Assembly (NCBI GenBank): GCA_015233895.1
Contig: JADFXG010000027.1
Coordinates: forward strand, 1 to 43,852
Length of the DNA: 43,852 nt
Reading direction: 5' to 3'
Source: Nitrospirota bacterium
GTDB taxonomy: Bacteria; Nitrospirota; Thermodesulfovibrionia; Thermodesulfovibrionales; Magnetobacteriaceae
The notes under the pieces are model-generated. The model had not been told where the DNA came from and did not search any database. It was given only the letters and a program-made list of their open reading frames with translations. This document shows, one piece after another, positions 25,374-31,927 of this stretch. The translations under genes and the position numbers were made by a program. Every line of letters begins with the position of its first letter. The stretch's first letter is position 1.

Positions 25374-26635
25374 CAGACTTAGATAGCGCTCTTTCATATC
25401 TGGGCAATCTGACTCTTATTGAGATTTCAACGGTTAAGACAGACGATACAGAGACAGTTAAATACTATTTCGTAACGCCGATAATCGCCGATTTATTGAA
25501 AGAACATGACGGCTTAATGTCAAATGAGGATACACTGAAAAAGACTGGATTCCCGCTCTGCATGGGGTCGCTGAGCCCCGGGAATGACAAAGAGGGGATC
25601 ACTTCCTTTTCTGTCATTCCTGCGGAAGCAGGAATCCATTCCCTTAAAGTCAACTTTTCCGATAAACTCGCTGGTGATTATTACGATGATGTTGTTAATA
25701 ATTTTGATGGCGGTTTAACGGAACATGAGGAGGCATTCTATCACTACCACAAAGCCAGAGTAAAAGAAAAGATTAATGAAATCGGCTCAAGACTGTCTCG
25801 CTATTATTATGACAGCTCATTGTATTCAGCAGCCTTCCATTATTGTAAAGCCGTTTATGAATTACTCGGGTTGGAGTCAGATTTACATGTTTTAAATTAT
25901 CTGGGGTTAATTCTTCAATTATATTGCGACCTTGACGGAGCACTAAAGATATTTTTAGAGGTCGAAAAAATTACAAAGGCTAAGGGCGATAAACAACAAG
26001 AAGGGGCTATCTTAAGTAATATTGGTCAGATATATCATGTCAAAGGCGATTATGACAGCGCTCTTAAGTATCTGCTTGATAGCTTAAAACTCAGTAAGCA
26101 GATTAATAATAAAAAGGGGGATGGGGTTACTTTAAATAATATCGGTGAGATTTATAGAGTAAAAGGCGATTATTACTCAGCGCTTAAGTATATGCGTGAT
26201 AGTTTAAAAAACAGTAAGGAGATTGGCGATAAACAACAGGAAGGGATCACTTTAAATAATATTAGCCTGATATATGATGCCAAGCGCGATTATGACGAAG
26301 CACTTAAATATCTGCTTGAGAGTTTAAAAATAGCGAGAGAGATAGGCGACAAGCAACAGGAAGGGGCTGCTTTAAATAATATCAGCCAGATATATGACGC
26401 CAAAGGCGATTATGACAGAGCGCTTCAGTATCTCCTTGAGAGTTTAAAAATCAGTAAGGAGATTGGCGATACGTTTGGTGTTGCGAACGCTCTTTTTAAC
26501 CTTGCGGCGTTATACGAAGCGACTGGCAAACCTGCGGAATCGGCACAGTGCCTAAAAGATGTAACAGAAATCAATAAGACGTTAAAGAGTTATGAAGTGT
26601 CACAGGCATTAAAGCGCGCAGGGATAGAGGGGTAG
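25349..26635 (+). CDS. TPR-repeat sensor part of the split CHAT-STAND-TPR gene
   Basis: A 428-residue frame opening at GTG 25349, overlapping the previous frame by 25 bases in a different phase. Its first 50 residues (DLDSALSYLGNLTLIE, then YYFVTPIIADLL) complete the winged helix begun upstream. A one-base deletion, or an assembly error, between 25340 and 25373 therefore best explains the split. The stretch at residues 67-97 is encoded by an inserted palindromic repeat. From residue 213 on there are TPR units of exactly 40 residues (NNI..IY..KGDYD.ALKYLL.SLK), then a short cap ending QALKRAGIEG. If translated alone it would lack ATPase and protease. I found no ribosome site for the GTG. Confidence 0.7.
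   Translation: MQPEGQVLTDLDSALSYLGNLTLIEISTVKTDDTETVKYYFVTPIIADLLKEHDGLMSNEDTLKKTGFPLCMGSLSPGNDKEGITSFSVIPAEAGIHSLKVNFSDKLAGDYYDDVVNNFDGGLTEHEEAFYHYHKARVKEKINEIGSRLSRYYYDSSLYSAAFHYCKAVYELLGLESDLHVLNYLGLILQLYCDLDGALKIFLEVEKITKAKGDKQQEGAILSNIGQIYHVKGDYDSALKYLLDSLKLSKQINNKKGDGVTLNNIGEIYRVKGDYYSALKYMRDSLKNSKEIGDKQQEGITLNNISLIYDAKRDYDEALKYLLESLKIAREIGDKQQEGAALNNISQIYDAKGDYDRALQYLLESLKISKEIGDTFGVANALFNLAALYEATGKPAESAQCLKDVTEINKTLKSYEVSQALKRAGIEG
25546..25638. repeat. GGATTCC/GGAATGAC palindromic repeat inserted in frame in the TPR gene
   Basis: A 93-base element bounded by TGGATTCCCGC and GCAGGAATCCA. It contains GGGAATGACAAAG and TTCTGTCATTCC as inner arms, so it folds into a large hairpin. It is 31 codons long, keeps the frame open and encodes the peptide SVIPAEAGIH. 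This peptide is a familiar translation product of the intergenic repeat of this type (recalled). Confidence 0.75.
25985..26464 (+). repeat. Four tandem 120-base units coding for TPRs
   Basis: Units begin at 25985, 26105, 26225 and 26345, each near GGCGATAAACAACAGGAAGG (the second reads AATAATAAAAAGGGGGATGG), with a partial fifth at 26465. The period is exactly 120 bases (40 codons) and the DNA is highly similar between units, which points to recent expansion or homogenisation of the sensor array. Confidence 0.85.
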
Positions 26636-26660
26636 GGGCGAATAATTATTCGCCCTTCAT

Positions 26661-26740
26661 ATCTGCGAAAATCTGCGCAATCTGCGGATAGAGATCTTTT
26701 AAAAGCTTTTTTTCCGCAGATGACGCAGATGAACGCAGAT
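26661..26740. repeat. Dispersed CCGCAGATG-type inverted repeat, copy 2
   Basis: The left arm ATCTGCGAAAATCTGCGCAA + TCTGCGG carries three ATCTGCG iterations. The right arm CCGCAGATGACGCAGATGAA + CGCAGAT carries three of the complement. The central loop contains AAAAGCTTTTTTT. It lies between the convergent TPR and DUF2283 genes, where it could end transcription from both sides. Confidence 0.75.
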
Positions 26741-26747
26741 AAAATTC

Positions 26748-26990
26748 CTAAAAGATAGCGAACTCCGACTCCTCTCCTGTTGCCTCATTAACGACCAGAA
26801 GTTTCCCTTTGTCAGCTTTATTAAGCTGTGCATTGGCATTCAATAGTTCTATGCCATAGATTGTACCGTCAGGTGCCATATCAATGTTAATCTCTTCACT
26901 CATCTTTATTGTCTCCACACCGGCAGGCTCCACACCTTCATGCAAACGTAAATATGCAATGTTGTATCTTGGATCGTAGCTTATTTTCAT
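26748..26990 (-). CDS. DUF2283 family small protein
   Basis: An 80-residue protein opening MKISYDPRYNIAYLRL, with a later stretch INIDMAPDGTIYGIELLNA. This is the characteristic pattern of the DUF2283 family: short beta-rich proteins of unknown function, often next to defence or toxin-antitoxin-like genes. It is convergent with the TPR gene, with the iterated ATCTGCG repeat between them. The ATG lacks a strong nearby ribosome site; GAGGAG lies about 17 bases upstream. No partner toxin is visible beside it, so I give no functional role. Confidence 0.72.
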   Translation of the reverse strand: MKISYDPRYNIAYLRLHEGVEPAGVETIKMSEEINIDMAPDGTIYGIELLNANAQLNKADKGKLLVVNEATGEESEFAIF

Positions 26991-27102
26991 AAAACCGTTC
27001 AGTAGCTCCTCGTTCTGTTAACCGCTCCTTCGCATGAGGGTGAAATATTATCATTAACCGCCCCAAATATTGCCATCACAAACCATTATGTTATCTTAAC
27101 TC

Positions 27103-27159
27103 AAATGTAAATACTCAGTAAAGTCACAGATGTCAAAGAGCGCAGGGATAGAGGGGTAG
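27103..27159 (+). pseudogene. Relic of the 3' end of a second TPR gene
   Basis: Bases 27125-27160 nearly repeat 26601-26636, the end of the TPR gene, including an exact 21-base match. In frame the relic reads VKSQMSKSAGIEG then stop, against YEVSQALKRAGIEG then stop in the intact gene. The frame is closed upstream by TAA at 27097. It appears to be what is left of a duplicated or recombined TPR gene. The rest of the 309-base spacer 26991-27299 shows no gene, only AT-rich sequence before ligA. Confidence 0.55.
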
Positions 27160-27299
27160 GTCTAATCCTAAATCAGAATTACTAAACGCTTACAACTGTC
27201 AATTAAACAACTGTAATTTGTGTTAATTTATATTTATCTGTGGTTTATTCCTTTTATTAATTTACCTTTTTGAAAACGAATTGGTATTATGAGTCACAT

Positions 27300-29351
27300 A
27301 TGGCAGATGCAAAAGCTGAAATAGAGGCGCTCGTAAAGGAGCTTAATTACCATTCTTACAAGTACTATGTGCTGGATGCCCCTGAGATTACCGATGAGCA
27401 ATATGACCTCATGTACGGAAGACTCAAGGAACTTCAGACAAAATACGGTTATGTACCAAATGACTCTCCAACAGAACGAGTAGGCGGCAAACCTCTGGAT
27501 AAATTTGAAAAAGCCCATCACAGAATCCCTATGCTCTCCCTTGACGATACGTTTTCATTTGAAGAGGCCATTGAGTTTGACCGGCGCGTGAAGAGACTGC
27601 TGGATACACCTTCTGACATCTGCTACAGTGTGGAGGTAAAGTACGACGGACTTGCCGTGGAATTAAGTTATGAACGGGGAACACTTGTAAGGGGCTCAAC
27701 CAGAGGAGATGGCTTAACAGGTGAGGATGTAACACAAAACATAAAAACCATAAAGGCGATTCCTCTTAAAATTCCCGGCGGCAATGTGCCGGAGGAAATA
27801 GAAATCCGGGGTGAAATCTTTATGAAACGCGATGATTTTATCAAAGTAAACGAACTCAGGATAGCTCAAGGAGACCAGCCATTTGCTAACCCTCGTAACG
27901 CAGCAGCAGGCGCCATAAGACAACTGGATCCCAACATCACGGCACAAAGAAAGGTTCAAATAGCGTGCTACGGGCTTGGGTTTGCCTCTGCAATACCATT
28001 CAGCACACAGGATGGGCTTGTCGGTTGGCTCAGAGATAACAAGTTTCCAACACCGCATATTTTTGAAGTAGTGCCAAACATCGAAAAAGCTCTGGATGTG
28101 GTTAAACACATTGGTAAAATCCGAGAATCGTTGCCCTTTGACATTGACGGGGCTGTGATAAAGGTAAATGATTTTAAACTTAGAGAAACTCTTGGAGCAC
28201 GGACAAAAGAACCGCGCTGGGCAATTGCCTTTAAGTATCAGGCACACCGAGGGGTAACAAAAATACGGGAAATCACAGTTAGCGTTGGACGCACCGGAAC
28301 GCTGACCCCTGTTGCCATCCTTAGTCCTGTTTCAATCGGAGGAGTTACCGTATCTCGTTCAACTCTGCACAACTGGGATGAGATAAGACGAAAGGACATC
28401 CGCCCGGGAGACACGGTCATCGTGGAGCGTGCAGGGGATGTGATACCACACGTTGTTGAGGTTTTATATCGTGACAGCGCCGAACGAGAAACTGAATTTC
28501 CACCACCTTCTGCCTGTCCTGTGTGCGGCTCTGATGTGGTCAAAGAGGCGGCATCTGATGAAACCACAGAGGCTGCGGCATACAGGTGTATAGGGTTAAA
28601 TTGCAGCGCTCAGGCCATCGGTCGCCTTAAGCACTATGTGTCACGGGCTGCTATGAATATTGAAGGACTTGGGAGGAAAACAATAGAGATGTTTTATGAA
28701 AAGGGGTTGATTAAGTCCATCACGGATATTTATAAATTAGAGGCTTTTAAAATATACGGACTTCCCGGATTTGCCGAAAAATCGGTGGATAATTTATTTA
28801 TATCCATAGAAAACAGTAAAAAAGCGACCCTTGCACGGTTTCTCTACGCTCTTGGGTTAAGACATGCCGGGGAGTTTGTTTCAAAGGTTCTCGCTGTCCG
28901 TTACAAAAGCATAGATAAATTGTATCACATAAAACATGAAGAACTTGTTGAGACAGAAGGACTTGGCGAAATCATAGCTGAGAGCATTGCAGAATTTTTT
29001 AATGACGAAAAAAACATACAAGCAATAAAAGAGATTTTAAATAAAGGCGTTCAGCTAAGCAATCCCGACTATAAATCAAACGTCTCAAGCGAGGACGTAC
29101 AGCCCGGGCTTTTTGGCGCTAAATTGCCACTGGATGGTTTAAAGGTTGTAATCACCGGAACTCTGCCGGTTGAGCGTAAACGGCTTGAGGCATTAATCTC
29201 AGAAAACGGAGGCAAAGTGGCCTCTGCTGTATCCAAAGAGACATCGTACGTGATAGCCGGTGACAAACCCGGTAGCAAATTTGACAAAGCAAAAATACTT
29301 AACATTAAAATCATAACCTATGAGGAATTTCTCAAACTGATGGATAAGTAG
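27300..29351 (+). CDS. ligA: NAD-dependent DNA ligase LigA
   Basis: A 683-residue NAD+-dependent ligase that seals nicks in replication and repair. The N-terminal Ia domain has YHSYKYYVLDAPEITDEQYD for NMN binding. The adenylation domain has K114 in the KYDG motif, with RGDGLTGEDVT and PFANPRNAAAGAIRQL. The OB domain follows, then a Zn finger (CPVCGSD and CIGLNCSA), helix-hairpin-helix repeats and a C-terminal BRCT domain (LDGLKVVITGTLPVERKRLE). A longer frame opens at TTG 27270, but ATG 27300 (MADAKAEIEAL) gives the usual N-terminus. Its stop codon is immediately followed by a 219-base hairpin repeat. Monocistronic. Confidence 0.96.
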   Translation: MADAKAEIEALVKELNYHSYKYYVLDAPEITDEQYDLMYGRLKELQTKYGYVPNDSPTERVGGKPLDKFEKAHHRIPMLSLDDTFSFEEAIEFDRRVKRLLDTPSDICYSVEVKYDGLAVELSYERGTLVRGSTRGDGLTGEDVTQNIKTIKAIPLKIPGGNVPEEIEIRGEIFMKRDDFIKVNELRIAQGDQPFANPRNAAAGAIRQLDPNITAQRKVQIACYGLGFASAIPFSTQDGLVGWLRDNKFPTPHIFEVVPNIEKALDVVKHIGKIRESLPFDIDGAVIKVNDFKLRETLGARTKEPRWAIAFKYQAHRGVTKIREITVSVGRTGTLTPVAILSPVSIGGVTVSRSTLHNWDEIRRKDIRPGDTVIVERAGDVIPHVVEVLYRDSAERETEFPPPSACPVCGSDVVKEAASDETTEAAAYRCIGLNCSAQAIGRLKHYVSRAAMNIEGLGRKTIEMFYEKGLIKSITDIYKLEAFKIYGLPGFAEKSVDNLFISIENSKKATLARFLYALGLRHAGEFVSKVLAVRYKSIDKLYHIKHEELVETEGLGEIIAESIAEFFNDEKNIQAIKEILNKGVQLSNPDYKSNVSSEDVQPGLFGAKLPLDGLKVVITGTLPVERKRLEALISENGGKVASAVSKETSYVIAGDKPGSKFDKAKILNIKIITYEEFLKLMDK

Positions 29352-29570
29352 TATTAAGGGAAAGGGCTTTGCCCTCTCCCTTAAAAACCCTCTCCCACAA
29401 GGGAGCCAGCTCCCTTGACCCTAAGTTTTTTTGCTGCGATTGGGTGGTTTAATCTAATGTTGAGTTGGTTTGCTTGTTAGTAAAGAATTTTTTAACCGGC
29501 GTTCCGCCGCTTAAAAAGTTTTAATGCGAGCTCTGCCCGCACAACAGACGAGCAGATTAAAAGATTTATA
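29352..29570 (+). repeat. Multi-hairpin 3' repeat, copy 2 (full, 219 bases)
   Basis: It begins at the ligA stop. Hairpins in order are: AAGGGAAAGGGC/GCCCTCTCCCTT (one mismatch); CAAGGGAGC CA GCTCCCTTG; CGGCG TTC CGCCG (29498-29510); and TGCG..CGCA (29525-29542). It aligns end to end with the reverse complement of 30560-30778, with compensated stem differences. The remaining bases 29571-29713 show no gene. Confidence 0.85.
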
Positions 29571-29713
29571 CGTATTACCGTTCTATATATACCAGTGCAA
29601 TCAGACATAACAGTACAAATCTTATTGTTTAGGCATGGATGCCCGATTCCATTTCGTTACTTACTCGGTCTGACAAAAGCGTCTATTTTTATATAAATAT
29701 CACTGAGTAATTA

Positions 29714-29741
29714 TTGACAATCCTTATGGTTTTAAAATAAT
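29714..29741 (+). promoter_or_regulatory. Candidate promoter of the orphan gene at 29799
   Basis: A perfect TTGACA (29714-29719) with AATAAT (29736-29741) after a 16-base spacer. Transcription would start near 29748, which favours translation from ATG 29799 over ATG 29763. Confidence 0.55.
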
Positions 29742-29798
29742 ATACAAGATGGTTTTACCTATATGAAAAAAATTCATTGGTTTATAAAAGGAACATGT

Positions 29799-30473
29799 AT
29801 GACAGACAATCAGCTTGACCCTACAACTGAAGAAATGAAGCGTTTTATAAGTGAACGGCTTGATAGAATTTTTAAATTAGATGATCTCCCCTTTGAAATT
29901 GATAAAGGACCTAAGGTCGTTTTACATATATTGCCCATTGCTTCTTTTGCTTCTCAATCAATCCCTAAAATTTTTGATTCTCCTCAATTATATGACCTGA
30001 GCTTGATGAGAATAAAACCGTTAACTCATGATTCCAACAACGATGCCTTTCTAGCTCACTCCAGTATTGATACCTCAAGCTATTGCCAGCTATTCAGAAC
30101 CGGGTGTATAGAATCAGTTGAATCTGACATAATCTATAAAGAAAAAGAAGAAATATTTATACCTTATAGTGCTTTTAAAAACATAATTATTGATGCTGTT
30201 TTGAAGTACGTAACTTTTCTCAAAAAAATAAATATGCAATGTCCTATGATTGTTGTAATCACATTGTTGGATGTAAAAGGTGTTCTTTTAAAAATTGACA
30301 ATAATTATACAGAGACACCGAAACCTATAGACAAAGACATGCTTATGTTTCAAGACATTTTAATTGATGACTATTCGACGGTTTTAGAAAAAACTGAATT
30401 GGAAAAACTTTTGACGCCAACTTTTGACACACTATGGAATGCCTGTGGATTACCTCGTCGCGATCACTTATGA
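29799..30473 (+). CDS. Orphan protein resembling the C-terminal part of AlbA_2/Schlafen-type ATP-binding proteins
   Basis: A 224-residue AT-rich protein. The stretches FISERLDRIF, GPKVVLHILPIASF, SSYCQLFRTGCIESVESD and VVITLLDVKGVLL follow the pattern found after the AlbA_2/Schlafen-like domain in many bacterial helix-turn-helix/ATP-binding proteins. The AlbA_2 domain itself is missing. I recall this pattern rather than having searched it, so treat the assignment as tentative. The start at 29799 is chosen because AAGGA lies 6 bases upstream; an in-frame ATG at 29763 is possible. The gene is alone between two inverted copies of the hairpin repeat and differs in composition from its neighbours, which suggests acquisition. 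Confidence 0.5.
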   Translation: MTDNQLDPTTEEMKRFISERLDRIFKLDDLPFEIDKGPKVVLHILPIASFASQSIPKIFDSPQLYDLSLMRIKPLTHDSNNDAFLAHSSIDTSSYCQLFRTGCIESVESDIIYKEKEEIFIPYSAFKNIIIDAVLKYVTFLKKINMQCPMIVVITLLDVKGVLLKIDNNYTETPKPIDKDMLMFQDILIDDYSTVLEKTELEKLLTPTFDTLWNACGLPRRDHL

Positions 30474-30559
30474 TAAAGATGGTAATTTAAGAGGCCACTT
30501 GCAAGATAACCATTAAGGCTACAGAATTCTAAAGATTAGCTAACACTGAGAGATTATAC

Positions 30560-30778
30560 TATTAAATCTTTTCATCTGTTCATCTGTTTTGAGGGCGGAG
30601 CTCTCATTGAAACTTTTTAAGCGGCGGAACGCCGGTTGAAAAATTCTCTACCCACAAGCACACCAACAAAACATGAAACTAAACTACACAATCGCAATCA
30701 AAGAACCGGGGGTCACGGGGAATCATTCCCCGTGCAGGATAGGGTCTAAGGGAAAGGACAGAGTCCTTTCCCTTAATA
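30560..30778 (-). repeat. Multi-hairpin 3' repeat, copy 3 (full, inverted)
   Basis: On the minus strand it starts 14 bases after the pilD stop. Hairpins are: AAGGGAAAGGAC tct GTCCTTTCCCTT; CACGGGGAAT G ATTCCCCGTG; CGGCG TTC CGCCG; and TGAG..CTCA. Linker and tail (TTAGACCCTATCC, GACCCCCGGTT) match copy 1. It fills most of the gap 30474-30792; the remaining bases up to 30559 hold nothing recognisable. Confidence 0.85.
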
Positions 30779-30792
30779 CTTGCATCTCCTCC

Positions 30793-31584
30793 CTACCGCC
30801 TTCCTGCGTGTAAATATAAAAACAGCAATTCCCGTCCAAAATACAGGCTAAGAAGCGTACCGATTGCTAAAAAGGGGCCAAAGGGAATCCTTGACTGCCA
30901 ATTCCTGCCCTTTACAATCATCACCGAGATGCCATAGATTGAGCCGATAAAGCTACCGGCAAACATTGCCATAAGTACGGCTTTCCAGCCTAAGACAGCG
31001 CCGGTCATCGCCATCATCTTGATGTCACCGCCGCCCATAGCCTCTTTTTTCAAGATTTTTTCACCCAAAAAAGCTATCGTATAAAAAACCCCAAATCCAA
31101 CAGCCAATCCAATTATTGAGTTTACAATACCGAGTTTCTGGCTTGTGTTAAATACATCGGGCAGTATGAAAGCGCTGGCGATGAGACCTGCTATGGCGCC
31201 AGGGATTGTTATAACATCTGGGATAATCATGTGGTCAAAATCAATAAAGATTATCACAATCATAGACGATACAAATACCATATAAAATATTGAATACGGG
31301 GTCAGGTGGAATTTATAAAACGTAAGCACATACAAAAGCCCGTTCAGTAGTTCAACTAATGGGTATCGTATTGAGATTTTTTCCTTGCAATGTCTGCATT
31401 TGCCAAGCAGTATCAAATAACTTAACACTGGGATGTTATCCCACGGTAAAATACGGGTGTGACAGTGCGGGCACGATGAGGGCGGACTCACAATAGATTT
31501 TTCCAGCGGCAGTCTGTAAATACAGACATTTAGGAATGAGCCAACAACAAGCCCAAAGGTCAAAACCACTATATAAGGAAACAC
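30793..31584 (-). CDS. pilD: Type IV prepilin peptidase / N-methyltransferase PilD
   Basis: A 263-residue polytopic membrane aspartyl protease that cleaves and methylates type IV prepilins at the inner membrane. The N-terminal helix is followed by a cytoplasmic methyltransferase-type domain with the zinc-binding pairs C38/C41 (CPHC) and C63/C66 (CRHC). The catalytic aspartates lie in IDFDHMIIPD (residues 114-123) and GGGDIKM. Seven or eight membrane helices are visible. It is last in the rimP-nusA-coiled-coil-pilD run, one base after the small upstream gene. pilC-pilS-pilR are encoded divergently about 2.7 kb away, so pilus genes flank the nusA operon. Confidence 0.93.
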   Translation of the reverse strand: MFPYIVVLTFGLVVGSFLNVCIYRLPLEKSIVSPPSSCPHCHTRILPWDNIPVLSYLILLGKCRHCKEKISIRYPLVELLNGLLYVLTFYKFHLTPYSIFYMVFVSSMIVIIFIDFDHMIIPDVITIPGAIAGLIASAFILPDVFNTSQKLGIVNSIIGLAVGFGVFYTIAFLGEKILKKEAMGGGDIKMMAMTGAVLGWKAVLMAMFAGSFIGSIYGISVMIVKGRNWQSRIPFGPFLAIGTLLSLYFGRELLFLYLHAGRR

Positions 31585-31585
31585 C

Positions 31586-31903
31586 CTACCCCTCTGGTGT
31601 GCTGACTGCTGAAGCCTGTTTCTTTAATTCTTCAATCTTGTTGTCAAGCTCTGTAACATCCCGCAGATTCCTTGAAATCTCCGGATGGGTATAAACGTTA
31701 GACGGATTTTCGGCAGAGCTTAATTCATATACCTTCTCACCTATCTCAGCATACAGTGAAGTCTTTGACCTTTCAAGCTCTGTTATTTTTTCAAGGAGTT
31801 TAAATAATGCGATATCTGTTTTCAATCTGTCGGAAACAAACACGGAGACCCATTTAATTTTTTCTATCCCACGCGCCAAATCTTCTTTAAGGTCACTCCA
31901 CAA
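31586..31903 (-). CDS. Small charged coiled-coil protein of unknown function
   Basis: A 105-residue protein rich in Lys, Glu and Leu. Heptad-like spacing at about residues 30-60 (LLEKITELERSKTSLYAEIG) and 78-97 (LRDVTELDNKIEELKKQ) predicts two helices able to form a coiled coil. It has no signal peptide and no membrane segment. It lies 24 bases after nusA and one base before pilD on the same strand, so it is expressed with both. I do not recognise the family. A structural or pilus-related role is only suggested by position. Confidence 0.65.
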   Translation of the reverse strand: MWSDLKEDLARGIEKIKWVSVFVSDRLKTDIALFKLLEKITELERSKTSLYAEIGEKVYELSSAENPSNVYTHPEISRNLRDVTELDNKIEELKKQASAVSTPEG

Positions 31904-31927
31904 TTCACACCCCCCCTACCCTCAACT

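Noticed and set aside
25985-26470. Evenly spaced repeats that could suggest a CRISPR-like array
   Set aside because: The 120-base period is exactly 40 codons, the frame is open throughout and the units encode TPRs; there are no short repeats with unique spacers.
29352-30778. Composite transposon with 219-base terminal inverted repeats
   Set aside because: No transposase, and the sequences outside the two ends show no target-site duplication. The same repeat also occurs truncated behind nuoG, so dispersed 3' repeats are the safer reading.
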